Assembly: GCA_036346405.1 (NCBI GenBank) | Contig: CM070550.1 | Coordinates: 10,264,115-10,328,114 of the forward strand | Reading direction: 5' to 3' | DNA: 64,000 bases | From: Phyllostachys edulis | Taxonomy: Eukaryota; Streptophyta; Magnoliopsida; Poales; Poaceae | Shown: piece after piece, positions 22,237 to 33,387 of the stretch | Numbering within the stretch: the first letter of the stretch is position 1 | Layout: every line of letters begins with the position of its first letter | Notes under the pieces: generated by a model | What the model was told of the DNA's origin: nothing | The model's database searches: none | What the model saw: only the letters and a program-made list of their open reading frames with translations | Made by a program: the position numbers and the translations under genes

Positions 22237-25200
22237 GAGGGAAAGAAAGAAACAGGAAAGAAAAGCCGACACTTCTTTGGAAGGAAAAAGGAAAGAGAGA
22301 AAAGAGAAAAGAAGAAAATAAAATAAAAGAAAGAAAGAAATGAAATGAAATGAAAATAAAATTGATGAAAAGACATGGGCACAAGTTTGACGCCAAAATC
22401 AACCGGTGCGGACAAGAATCCGAGCGGGACGCAAAACCGGCAACGACTACGATGGATGTGGACGCGGACGCGGACGAGAGACCAAGCGGGATGCAAAAAT
22501 GGCGACGACTACGGCGGACACAAATGAGTGGCCGAGAAGACGACATCCGGTGATGTCGCACGCCTAGTGCTACAGTAAAATCCTTAGTGTTAATTGCATT
22601 ACCGTGTTATGATATTAGCTGTGCATGTTGCATAATCATCAAAAGCATGACATCTTTTCATACATGATTAGTGTAAAATTTGCTTGGCAGCTTAAGATCG
22701 GTGTAACTCTCCGGTTAGGTCTTAATTGTGTGTAGGCGTGATCATGCGATGATATATTAGTGGATGCAGATAATTAGATCATTGTAGCAAACTATGTGTA
22801 TTGTTGATCGATGGATGCTAGATTAAATATATTATTGGATCATTTGATCGGATGATATTATTTTGGAGTCGCATAGAAATTGGTGGTGATCTTTGGATGA
22901 AAAATTAATTGGTGGTTTTCCCCTCATGTTGGATTAGTAATTTTAGGAGTTAGGACACATAAGGATTTTATAATTTATTACTTGTTGGATAGCTCATGTG
23001 ATGATATTTAATGAAATATGGAGGTTGAATCAGATGGTTTACTCAATCATGAGCAAATTGATTGGATGTCTTAAGTAATAGTTATGTGAGTCATAGATGC
23101 TAGAATTGGGAGGAGGTACCAATGAATTATTTGATTTCGGATAAATATTTAGATTTGCCATGTAATTAGTAGATAAGTTATATGTGCCGAGTTGATGGAA
23201 TTGTACCCTCAATTGGATTAGTAGATAAATGATTATTGGTTGATCGTAGTGGCACATATGTGATTAGATTGGTAGATGTCATACACGCCTAGTTCAGTGA
23301 AATGAATATGAGTTGATCGATTAGTGAGCTATTAAGTGTTGGATGTGCAATTAAATTGTAAAGCTTATCGAGTGTTGATTAGTCAAATAAACCTCGATCG
23401 GTGGAAATTTTGGTGTATGCGAATATGATTTACCGAGTTGATACTAGTAGAGTTAGATAGTTAGTATTAGCTTAAATAGTCGTGAAGAACAGTTGATGGA
23501 TTTAGTCATGGTCATATGCCCATAACTTTTGTGGGTTTCGTACAATTATCGAATGGGTTGTTCGTAAAATTTCATTCTCTATCAGATCTTGTAGTTTTTG
23601 TCTCCACAACTATTCTGGAAATTTTTGAAAATAGAATTAAATTCGGACTAAAATTTCAGCAAACCATTTTTTAGCATTTTCCCTCCCGGCATATTTTCGG
23701 GAAGCTATAACATCCCCATACGAACTCCGATTGAAGTAATTCTTTCACCTAAATTCATATAAATTCATAATCTCATTACTAGGTAAGTTTCATGCATTTT
23801 TGAGCAATTTTAATTTTTCTGCTTTCTCGATGTTTATTCGATATCGTTATTTCTTACTAGATTCAGAGTTGCCGAAAATGTGCGAGTATGTGCCTGAGAG
23901 TGAGCAAGTGGACTACCAGCAAGGAAAGCATCATCTTGCATATTGATCCCAGATTTTCCACTCTAGTTATTTTGAGTTGCAAATATACTTGCATGCATGC
24001 TATTTTGAAGTATCGATATTTTGTGAGTTTAGTTAGCTATGTCCTAATTCTTGTAGGTTATCCTTGATATTTCCTATTCTTATGTAGTTATGCTTCAGGT
24101 AGATGTCTTGTGATGGTGTGTCTACTATCTATGTTAACGCTTAGCCATGCAAGTCAAGTAGATACAGTAGTTCGGTTGACAGGGTTAGCTTGTCAATTGT
24201 GGGAAACACCAATCACTTTTACTTTTATGTTTTCTGTCCGGATCTTTGAATCTGGTTATTGAGTTTAAACCTTGTCATTTTAAAATGATTTAGATCTGGA
24301 CAGGTGCTAGTAGTGTGGGTGCCTTTGTGCACTAGATTCAGGTACCGTGGTAGACTTGTTCGGATCATCAAGGACTGAACCTTGGGCTGTCGTTCCAAGT
24401 AAAACTCGTACTTCCTCACGCTGGATGAAATGGCGCCGGCTTAGTCAAGTAAGGGGAGGGTCTTGTTGGTTTGAAACATAGGTGGTGTGAGGACATAATT
24501 TATTGTGATCTTATGTTCGTAGGAATCTGATGCAATTTTATTATAACGTGCGGGTGAGAACTATTTTTCTTTCTTTACGTTGTATCAGCATCTCCAACAC
24601 AACTTGCGTGCCCACTTAGCAAGTTCTATAAGTAGCTTGTACTGAGTTTGGGGTTTCATCTCGCTTGGGTGATTCAACTCAATGCGGTCGTCTTGCTGAA
24701 AAATACTAAGTCCCGATCTCCCCGGCCGGGACACCTTAGGAAGTGTGTCCTTTTTTTGGAGGCTTACGTGCTGATCAAGTCGTGTGGGTAAAGTTGTACT
24801 CCCCTGCAGGGATTAACCTATTTGAATAGCCGTGTCCACGGTTACAGACGATCATTTAGTTCGGGAGACATCATTGTTAGACTTTAAATTAAAATTGATG
24901 TGGGTTACTTCTCGGTATCGGCATGAAGGGTGATTCATGCAATTTAGTTTATCAAAGTGGGTTGCCACTTAGTTTATCCTTAGGTCAGCCTCTAGCATGT
25001 ATAATTTTTATTTCATGTAAGTCTTGCGAGTACATTTTGTACTCAACCGGATTGTCCACTTGCTGGAGGTGAGGAAGATTATTCGCTTGATCAATTCGTC
25101 AGCGCCGACTTCGATGACGCTCACGAATGTTGCCATTTCTAACCCCTTTCAGTTGCCTTTAGGGATGGGTACACCTAACTGGTGCTTTTGGTTTATATCA

Positions 25201-25681
25201 CGTTGTTTCCGCTGCGTACTTGTTGCTAATCTTTTGAATTTGTCCGGTCGGCCACTTATGTAAAAATAGGGAAATAAGTCCTATTTGAGTATGCTACCTT
25301 GTTATCTTATTGTATGTCTTGTGGATGGCTATGAACAATGTTGTTAAGGATATGTGCGTGTTAGCCGCTGATCTTGGGAGCTAACACGGGACACATATCC
25401 AAAGTTTCTGAAATACTTTTTGATTCAATTAAGTGTGGAGTTGGGCTGCAGGGAATCGACTTGGTGTGTACTTCTTCGAGTAGTATGCGTGTCAATTGCC
25501 TAGCTCGTTGCCAGTTGGGTCCTCTTACTTAAATTGAATTAAATTGGATTTCAGTTTTTGGAGACTTAGAGTTATTTTTGTAAGACCGGGACGGTCATTC
25601 CCATTGGTGTTCATTGACTCCTTTTTTATCTTGCCCGTGGGAAGGTCTAGGTCTTATGAACTTAACTCGGGGGTCCTCACA
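20809..25681 (+). mobile_element. Long solo-type LTR (gypsy-like), second copy
   Basis: It starts TGTAACACCCCGATTTT and ends CGGGGGTCCTCACA, with a perfect 5-bp duplication CTCTC at 20804-20808 and 25682-25686. Length is 4873 bp with no gag/pol and no primer site. End sequences and the GTGTCCACGGTTACAG-type block near 24835 relate it to the LTRs at 10787-15375 and 63076 onward, but it is a different subfamily. It carries a (GA)n tract at 22175-22231. Open frames at 21017-21867 and 21822-22561 are compositional. Confidence 0.75.
22175..22231. repeat. (GA)n microsatellite
   Basis: Nearly pure GA dinucleotide run interrupted once by TC. Confidence 0.95.
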
Positions 25682-25686
25682 CTCTC

Positions 25687-26570
25687 CCTACGTGGCTGCG
25701 CCTGCTGCCTGCACCTCCCTCGGGCCACGTGGGCTGTGCTGACATTGGGCTATGCCTAGCACGGCCTAGCATTGTTGTGTCGTGTCGTGCCGAGCCGGTC
25801 CACCATGCCTGAGTGGCAGCCTAAGCACGCAGACGAAGTTGTCGTCTTAGCCACCTGCCCATGAATAGTGTGGGCGTGCACACCGGTCGAGCCAACAATG
25901 TCGTGCCTTGGGCCGACACGGCCCATCTGGCCAGCTCTAACATGTGCACTCTCTCTCTCCTCCTTCCCTTCCATCTCCCCTCCCTTCACCTCCTTCTCTG
26001 GTCGACGAGCTCGTGGTTGATTTGGATGCAATCTTGTGCCTAACGACCTCAAATCCTCTTCATCTGCGCGTCACGTGCCGGAGACACCCCCCGCTGTCGC
26101 CATCTTCCTCACTCGTTGCCCGACAACCACATCATTGAGGAGTCTCAGTGGGTAACGGAGGAGTTGCAAGGAGGGTTGAATAGGGAGGGCGACACGGGGA
26201 GGGGGCATGGGAGCAACTAGAGGAGGTCAAGGGTAGAATGACGCTCGTCTGGGACGGCGTCATTGCAGTGAGCGACAACCTCGCGTTGGATGTGTGCGCT
26301 CGTGGCAGATCGACAGAGGATCGAGTGGTGTTGGAGCGTCGTTAGTCGAGCGAGTTGGGTCGAGCCACTTGGACCTACACAACCAATAGGTTCGTGGTCC
26401 TTTTGCCCTAATTTTTTTCTTGGGCCGCACATCTGGCCCATTTTGCTTGATTTTTTAGGGCGGGTCAGTGATCCATCAGGTCAGGCTGAACCACTTTCAT
26501 CCCTAATAGACAACTTTCTTGTTGATGTATGGATGTCATCTATACTCCACATGTTTTCCTGATGTTATAT
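25687..26570. other. Continuation of the hAT-side flank; no gene
   Basis: Contains GTGTCGTGTCGTGCCGAGCC at about 25775 and a hAT-like tip TTTCATCCCTA at about 26505. Neither has a partner I can find. The GC-rich frames lack family features. Confidence 0.35.
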
Positions 26571-26775
26571 GCTTAAGAGACAATCCATAGACAACTTAGA
26601 AGCAAAACATTGCAAGACGACATATCAGGTGCACAAGCACAGATCTGTGCACATGTGGACATGCCCATCCAGGCCCGTCGGATCTAAAGTTTGGGGCTGA
26701 GATCTCAGCTGGCGCGCGTGCCCTTCTCACTTGCGTCTTTATGCGATTTGCCCCCCCACAGCAAAAGACTAAATC
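26571..26775. repeat. Left arm of an inverted-repeat DNA element
   Basis: Reverse complement of 31520-31740. Shared blocks include GTGCTTGTGCACCTGATATG, GATCTCAGCCCCAAACT, GTGAGAAGGGC and GGGGGGCAAAT. Outer tips may begin at the TAGACAAC motif (26516). The inner end merges with the gag stop codon at 26769. Confidence 0.75.
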
Positions 26776-29036
26776 CCCATGATCGAGGTCCTGTCTAATC
26801 GCCCCTTGAAATGCGGTATCTTTGAGCGAGATTTATTTGAATGATAACCCAAACCAGCACGTGAACCAAATTTAAAATCATCATAAAAGTTCTCTAAAAA
26901 CCTAACTTTCGCATTAGCTCTAGGAACAACAAAAGTGGATGCACGTTTTTGTTTTAATGCATTCAATCTATCCTTTTTCTCTTTCTTAACACGTCTAAAG
27001 CAAAATTCATGCATGTGCGCATCTCTACCACAATAGGTGCAATTATATTTAACATAATTAGATTTCTTTCGAACAGATAAGGTAGCACCTACAGCATTAT
27101 CAGAAGAACTTTGCACAAAACCAACAGATTTAAACACAGTTTGTTTTGGTTCAGATTTTATGTCAAGTTTTCGAGGTCCAAGAAGCTTGATAATCTCAGG
27201 AGGATTATTCTTGGCATACTCAACAAAATTAAATTTCAGACCTTGACTTTTAACACTCACCTTTGACTTGTCTAGGATCATGTTCAAATTTTTCTTGTCA
27301 AAGGAAAATCTCTCTAAAGTGTCCTTAAGATACTCATTTTCTTTAGCCAAAGTGGGACAAGTTGAGCAGTTGACAGATTCATTCACAATTTCCTTAGAAT
27401 CACTAGGCTGAGCCAATCTTTCTTTTTCAGCAAAGTCATTTAGTTGTCTGGTCAAAACTTCTATCTCTATTGTAAGTTTAGGACAGTTAGAGCAAGAAGC
27501 TATCTCATGATAAAGCATCTGTTGAATTGTTTCCTGAGAAGTATTAAGTCTAGCTTCTAGCAATTCACAATTAGAGCAAGTTTTAGTTTGAGCATTTGAC
27601 ATACTTGACTCTAAACAAGTAGAACTAAACTTGAGCTTTTCAATTTCTTCATATGCAAGTTTTAACTTTTCATCACAAGAGTCATGTTCTAGTTTTAACT
27701 CATCAAATTTAGTATGTACTGATCTAGCAGTCTCCAATTCAAAAAATAAAACTTGGCAAGACTCACAAGACTCATCATCAGGAATAGAACCTTTAAGTCT
27801 ATCAATTTCATAATTTAAGTTCTCAACAACAAGATCATGTTTCTTTATTTTCTTTTTATATTTTTTTAGCTCATCTGTCAACCTAAGCACAGCACGAGAT
27901 AAATTTGTATAAGAGGATTTTACCTCATCAGGATCACTATAGAGATCATCATTATTAAGCTCCTCACTGCTCGCCATAAAACACATCCCTGTAAAGTCCA
28001 TCTCCTTTGCCTTCTTACCATTGTCCTCATCGTCGCTTCCAGAATCATCATCACTCAAATCAATCTCATCAAGTGCTACAATTATTTTGTTGACCGCCCT
28101 ACAATAATTGCGCTTCCTGCTTGGGTCAATTTTGAATTGAGAGCGATGACTTGGTGCCTTGTCATCCTTGACCTCCTTGCTCCTCAGTTTGGGACAATTT
28201 ATCTTTATGTGGTTTAGTTCACCACATTCATAGCATCTGATTGGACCACCTCTTCGCCTTGATCTGATGTTGTTAATTGCCTTGGTCACCCTGTTGGAGA
28301 AGAGTACAAGCTGCTCTTCTGGAATCTCCTCTAACTGTTCATCTGTGGTAGAAGACAAAACAGACACAAGACAAGAGCTCGAAGAAGCAGCCTGCATAGG
28401 GTTAGTCATAAGAGCTAAAGATGAAGATTTATCACTTTTAGATGGCATAGCTTCCATCTCATAGGTTTTCAATCTAGAGTAAAGATCATCCATGGTTAAA
28501 GTTTCTAGATCGATAGTTTGATTGATAGTTGTGACAACCATCAACCACTCAGAACCTAAAGATCTCAATATCTTAGTTGCATTATCTTCATCAGTTGGAA
28601 TAACACTAACACCACGCAAACTACTCAGTATCTTTTCAAAACAAGCAAAAAGATCATCAATAGATTCACCAGACTTCATAGCAAAATCAGAATACTCTTT
28701 TTGATAAAGATTTTTACGCACTTTCTTGATTTTAGTAGTTCCCTCATGATAATCGCAAAGAGTCTTCCATATGAAGTGAGCAGAGCTAATATGATCTACA
28801 CGATCAAATTCCTTGCGAGGGATTCCTTGAAACAACAAGTTACGAGCTTGAGCATTCAGATCAACATCTGCTTTATTTAAATTTGTAACAGTAGCAGGAA
28901 CCACATAAGGGCTAGAAACCTTATTCCAAACATCATTACCTTGAGCCTCAATGTAGGCTTGCATGCGACACTTCCAAAAAGCAAAATTAGTACCATCTAA
29001 CATGGGGGGACGATTCACATACCTCTCTGACGCCAT
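26769..29036 (-). CDS. Ty1/copia gag polyprotein, intact open frame, no pol
   Basis: An uninterrupted 755-codon frame starts MASERYVNRPPMLDGTNF, nine bases downstream of the primer-binding site. An N-terminal copia gag domain spans about residues 10-190 (WKCRMQAYIEAQGNDVW, ESIDDLFACFEKIL, DDLYSRLKTYE). A CCHC zinc knuckle at 268-281 is CYECGELNHIKINC. An acidic stretch lies near 325-345, followed by a long coiled coil with repeated CSNC/CSTC pairs (about 375-600). A second CCHC at 666-679 is CTYCGRDAHMHEFC. The protein would package retrotransposon RNA in cytoplasmic particles. No protease, integrase or reverse transcriptase follows: the stop coincides with the inverted repeat at 26571-26775. 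The frame is intact, unlike most transposon genes in the window. It may be a truncated young element or a retained gag. Confidence 0.85.
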   Translation of the reverse strand: MASERYVNRPPMLDGTNFAFWKCRMQAYIEAQGNDVWNKVSSPYVVPATVTNLNKADVDLNAQARNLLFQGIPRKEFDRVDHISSAHFIWKTLCDYHEGTTKIKKVRKNLYQKEYSDFAMKSGESIDDLFACFEKILSSLRGVSVIPTDEDNATKILRSLGSEWLMVVTTINQTIDLETLTMDDLYSRLKTYEMEAMPSKSDKSSSLALMTNPMQAASSSSCLVSVLSSTTDEQLEEIPEEQLVLFSNRVTKAINNIRSRRRGGPIRCYECGELNHIKINCPKLRSKEVKDDKAPSHRSQFKIDPSRKRNYCRAVNKIIVALDEIDLSDDDSGSDDEDNGKKAKEMDFTGMCFMASSEELNNDDLYSDPDEVKSSYTNLSRAVLRLTDELKKYKKKIKKHDLVVENLNYEIDRLKGSIPDDESCESCQVLFFELETARSVHTKFDELKLEHDSCDEKLKLAYEEIEKLKFSSTCLESSMSNAQTKTCSNCELLEARLNTSQETIQQMLYHEIASCSNCPKLTIEIEVLTRQLNDFAEKERLAQPSDSKEIVNESVNCSTCPTLAKENEYLKDTLERFSFDKKNLNMILDKSKVSVKSQGLKFNFVEYAKNNPPEIIKLLGPRKLDIKSEPKQTVFKSVGFVQSSSDNAVGATLSVRKKSNYVKYNCTYCGRDAHMHEFCFRRVKKEKKDRLNALKQKRASTFVVPRANAKVRFLENFYDDFKFGSRAGLGYHSNKSRSKIPHFKGRLDRTSIMGI

Positions 29037-29045
29037 AGCAACCTT

Positions 29046-29057
29046 GCTCTGATACCA
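29046..29057 (-). other. Primer-binding site of copia-1
   Basis: TGGTATCAGAGC on the minus strand, complementary to initiator tRNA-Met, two bases inside the LTR edge. Confidence 0.9.
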
Positions 29058-29059
29058 CT

Positions 29060-30248
29060 TGTAGGATCGTTAATGATAATCAGAGGAGGGGGGTTAATGA
29101 TTGTAATCCGCAGCAGAAGCTTTTTCATTAAATCTAATATCTTCTTCTGTAGATCGTACCGCACACACCAATAATCCCTGGATTAACTCAATGCCAAAAA
29201 TCTCACGTCTAGAAATTTTGGCTGCCGCTTGCTACTAATCAGTGTCTAGCGTCTGTCCTTAATCCCTTCCAGCCGCTGCACCAAATCCCCTTGTGCACAA
29301 CACATACAACACACAAGACATCCCCACGCTATGCCTTCTGCGCCTCCTCGCCGTGCGTGCGTGTCCTGCAGCCTGCCGCTAGCACCCGCCCGCAAAGCCT
29401 GTCCTGTCCAGCCACCATTTTCTCCTCACGTCGGCAGGACATAGCTGCTGCTTGCACAAATCGCTATCAAGAAAAACAAGTCGCCGGCTCCATCATCTCA
29501 CGCACAACCAAAGGCCAACAAGTTGCAGTTGCTAGCAATAAACAAATCCCTCAAACTCAAGCCACTACAACTGCAAGCACATGCTCCTTTTCTTTATTCC
29601 CTCAATGCAAAAACTTGTGTTACAAAAAGCACGATGACACAATCCCTAGATTGGTTTTTTAGCCGCTCAACACCAGCAGCCGCCAGCCCCTCCTTTTATC
29701 TCACGTGAAAAGACCTAGACTCCAAAAAGACTTCGGACTCTAATACCGACTAGACTCCTATACGTGTTTTTTCACGTACACGTATAGCCTAAGCAGCCCA
29801 TCATGCATGTGGCCTAGCCCATCATGCATACATCTATTAACCCTTAATGACTTAATACTCATCAGCACATCTACTACATGCATCTCTAGCCCACATGCAT
29901 GCAGCGTCAATTCCTCACGCCGCGAATTCTTCAGTCTTCCAACACGCATCATCCATCTTTGATCTCCACATGCCCCAACTCGAGCTCGACTGTCTCCTCT
30001 AGCATCCTCGACCCTCTGGACCATGACTTCACACCAAGCCATCTCCCGGTCACCGCCGTAGACCACGGTCGCCTCCGAGTTACCCTGCACATGCAAAGAC
30101 CAAAACAACATATTTTCCCGGCACAAGTTCTTTCCAACTTGACCGACATAAGTCCACACACACTACACGCCTCAAATAATCATCAGTACTCAACATTGTC
30201 AATTATTCATCAACTAAAATATACTAGACCTAGCCACATGGTCTAACA
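29060..30248 (-). mobile_element. 5' LTR of copia-1
   Basis: On the minus strand it starts TGTTAGACCATG and ends GATCCTACA, just before the primer-binding site. It is about 1190 bp long. No matching 3' LTR is seen to the left of gag, so the element is truncated. The outer limit at 30248 is inferred from the TG...CA rule. Open frames within it are not genes. Confidence 0.65.
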
Positions 30249-30933
30249 AAATGCTTGAGAATGAGATCTAGGTCCATTCTTGGTTACAACAAACCCTAGT
30301 TCCAGTTCTTTTAGAGAATTGGAGGTCACTTGTGGGAATCACATCATCTGCCTTTGTGAAGTAATCATTTTGCAGTAGCTTGAGAATGAGATCATCTGCT
30401 TGAGAATGAGTGGATAAGAAATGTAACCAAGAAAGTTTCCATGAAAACCAATTGATCTAAACATGTGTTTTTCATAGGTACAAATTAATTAAGGGGTCAC
30501 TGGCATATTTTAGGAGTACCTGGCTGCTAGGTGATGACCCAACTGAATAACTCTATTACAGACTCACAATACATTCAGAAATCAAACATGCACATTGATC
30601 CAGAGCAAATGAGATTGCAGGTTTCGTTCAGGCATAATGGCCGCCGGTAACATGATGTAAAGAAATTTTCTGAGTTCAAATGCAAGAAAAATACTAGCTC
30701 CAGTGTTGTTTCTTAGTTTTCCCTACATATTTCATCCTCTCATCAGACACATCACACATGTACAGTAGAGAACTACAGACTACAGAGTGAAGTGAGAAAC
30801 CTAAAACTGAACATGGCATCTACAATACTATGTTTCATCCTCTCGTCTCATCTCATTTCATCTTCTTTACAAGTCTCTCTGAACTCCAAAGAAAAAAAGA
30901 TGTGCTACTACCCATTACAAGTTTATAACCATT
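30249..30933. other. Unassigned sequence inside the inverted-repeat element
   Basis: AT-moderate sequence with no recognised exon. It may be 3' UTR or flank of the captured membrane-protein fragment, which ends at 30934. Confidence 0.35.
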
Positions 30934-31059
30934 CTAGGCCTTCTCGCCAAGCCCTACCGCCCTGTCATTGCCCTTCCTAGTGACCCTAATGTAGCAGAAT
31001 ATGACAGCCATGACCGCCGCGGTGAACCCGACAAGGATCACATCCGCGCCGGCGATCGA
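30934..31059 (-). pseudogene. Captured C-terminus of a small single-pass membrane protein
   Basis: The minus strand reads SIAGADVILVGFTAAVMAVI then FCYIRVTRKGNDRAVGLGEK and a stop TAG at 30936-30934. It has one hydrophobic helix followed by a basic stop-transfer segment. The family is not recognised. Its 5' side is out of frame or absent, while a GC-rich leader-like sequence (31127-31480) lies upstream on the same strand. It sits inside an element with long inverted repeats, which suggests gene capture. Confidence 0.45.
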
Positions 31060-31519
31060 TCGATCAGGCCTCCTTTCTCTCCCACCGGGACCACATCTCT
31101 AAGAAGCAGCAGAAGCAGCAGCCTCGTCAATGGTAGGAAGCTATGGCACCTCGCCATTGCAGCAACATCTCCCGGGGCAGCGGCATTGTGTAGGGGATAT
31201 AAGATGGTGACCTGGGGCGGCGCGTCCTAGGGGCGAGCACATGGCAACTCGGGCCGACGTCGCCATTGGCGCGGCGCAGAGGGAGCCGTCGCTGAACTGG
31301 GACAGGAGGTCCCAGGATGGAGGCACGGGCGGAGGCGAAGGGAGGAGAGGCGACGTAGGGTGCGACACGGTGCTGGGGAGAGGTGGGGACGCAGCGTAGG
31401 CGGCCGTGCGGGCTCAATGGGAGGACGGTAGTGGAGCTGTGGCGGTGGCCACCCCGAACCCTAGCTTGAGACTAGATAGGGAGGATGGGAGTGAGGTTTG
31501 AAGAGGACGGTGGTTGGGA
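31060..31519 (-). other. GC-rich leader-like sequence upstream of the membrane-protein fragment
   Basis: The minus strand has a 5'UTR-like CTCCCTATCTAG...CTAGGGTTCGG segment and Pro/Arg-rich frames (31127-31417) without domains. It is probably captured promoter and first-exon sequence. Confidence 0.3.
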
Positions 31520-31740
31520 GCTCACAATCGCAGGGGATTTGGTGCTGCTGCGGGGGGCAAATTGCATAAAGACACAAGTGAGAAGGGCGCATGCGCCAGC
31601 CGAGATCTCAGCCCCAAACTCCAGATTCAACAAGCTTGGATGGGCATGTCCATATGTGCACAGATGTGTGCTTGTGCACCTGATATGCTCCAACATTGTA
31701 TGGGTTGTCTGTAATGTCATCTGTAGATGATATGAAAGGA
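31520..31740. repeat. Right arm of the inverted-repeat DNA element
   Basis: Partner of 26571-26775. A possible outer tip GTTGTCTA lies at 31755-31762, with TA as the only shared flank. The superfamily is not assigned. Confidence 0.75.
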
Positions 31741-31762
31741 CTTTATAGACAGTTGTTGTCTA

Positions 31763-32124
31763 CACAATTGTATATGTTCTAAGAAAAGGAATAAAACTTT
31801 TTAGAGATAGAACACACACATCTTGGGAGCTTCAATCTCGTTGAAGACCGTAAGAAGTGAAATGATCATCGCCTCTCCCTCTGTCCTCGATCCATCACCT
31901 AAACCCGCTCCTCCTCCACTCTAATGGCTCACCTCCCCAACGGACGTGGGGATCAGAGACATTTTGACTCTTCACTCCTAAAAAATCCCATGTTTTTGGG
32001 CAGGTTATGTGTGTTTGTCGGCCGTACCATTGTCATCTCATTGCTTCGTCTTCTCTTGTTATCCAACTCCTTGGTCTGATTTGCTTCAAGTGTTGAGTTT
32101 GAAGGGATACGGGTAGGCTACACT
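31763..32124. other. No feature recognised
   Basis: Short stretch between the inverted-repeat element and an LTR fragment. No coding frame. Confidence 0.5.
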
Positions 32125-33355
32125 AGTTGGCAAATAAAAAATTCTACCACGTAAACCAGGAAGCTATGAAAGCAGGAGATCATAGATCGTTACCACTAGA
32201 CGCGCAGTGCAGCGGAAGAAGAGTTGGATTAACTTGATCCAACATCGAGCGTGTCGATGTAGTAGTTGTAGTCGATCGTTCAATGTCCTCAGCACAGATC
32301 GTCTCCTCTAGCAACCTATAACGTTCCTTGCATAAGTCGTGGATCATCCTCGATCAGCACAGCAACAATCGTAGCAGCGTCTCTATGGTATCCACACATT
32401 CGTGGATGAAATGTCGTACACCGATGTGCTAGCACCAACGCGCACGATAGGGCCTTCGGAGAGATGGTGGCTAGGGTTTTGGGGAGCAACTCTTATGTCC
32501 CAATAACCCCATGCATCCCCTTATAAAGAGCCCATAACGGATCCTATCTAAACTTGTTTGTTCCAACCCGTTAAGTATGTGACCATGTAAGTTCATGCGT
32601 AATCACTTGTGACTCGGAGACTCCTTTCCGACCACAAGTCATTAGCGGTTCCTAAAAGGACATAACGATTCCCGAATACACATAATATTATATTGGACGA
32701 ACCTTATGCAATGTGATCTGCGACTAGGTCCTTTTCACTAACGACCAGCTCGTATCTCCATATGACAAGTTCACATTTAGTCACGACCAGTTCGTAACTC
32801 CTTACGACTAGTGCGCCGACCAGTTAGTGATCATGTATGACCAGCTCACGACCAATCCGTATCTCCATACGACCAGCTCGTATCTGGTCAGATTGACGAC
32901 CTGCTTGCGTATACTCCTTTCGCCTCATGATATATGGTTGAACTCTAGGTGAGATAATTGGCATCCATGAACTATTCAATACTTTCTTGATATAGTGATG
33001 GATAATTTCATGTGGTCGACTCTTTGACCACTAGTGGCACGACCATGTAATTCTTTATCCGACCACATCGAGGGGCCAAAGATATCTCTTCTGTTATGTT
33101 AGGAGGGGCAAATCCCATATCCGACCAGTCGTATTCCTTCGCATGTTTCATAGCATACCCGAAAGCTACCTTTATAACTACCTAGTTACAGAGTAGTGTT
33201 TGGTAATCTCTAAGTGTACTATTGCACATGTAGGAAACCATGTTGATCTCAGGTCTAAGAATTATACATCATCATTGCTTGAGACTAACTGATGACACAT
33301 AAAATCATAACAATCTCAATTGTGTCCCAATGTGGGTCAATTCAACACCATGGTC
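32125..33355 (-). mobile_element. Copia-type LTR fragment (unrelated to the adjacent gag)
   Basis: Read on the minus strand it has the usual order of a grass copia LTR: a GGGGATGCATGGGGTTATTGG promoter-proximal block, a CTTCCGCTGC block and a GTGGTAACGATCTATGATC end. A degenerate CCAACT/AGTGTAG stands where the LTR edge and primer site would lie. It contains a degenerate array of a CGACCAGCTCGTATCTCCATA-like unit at about 32738-32895. It does not match the LTR at 34409-35959, so it is a separate insertion or recombinant. Confidence 0.5.
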
Positions 33356-33387
33356 TCTAATATATGTTTACATTATTGATTCGATAT

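Noticed and set aside
21017..22561. Several long frames inside the second long LTR
   Set aside because: They lie within a TG...CA element with a perfect duplication and are low-complexity or (GA)n-derived.
26500..26512. TTTCATCCCTA as the right tip of the hAT at 17950
   Set aside because: No matching TAGGGATGAAA was found at the left side, so the pairing is unsupported.
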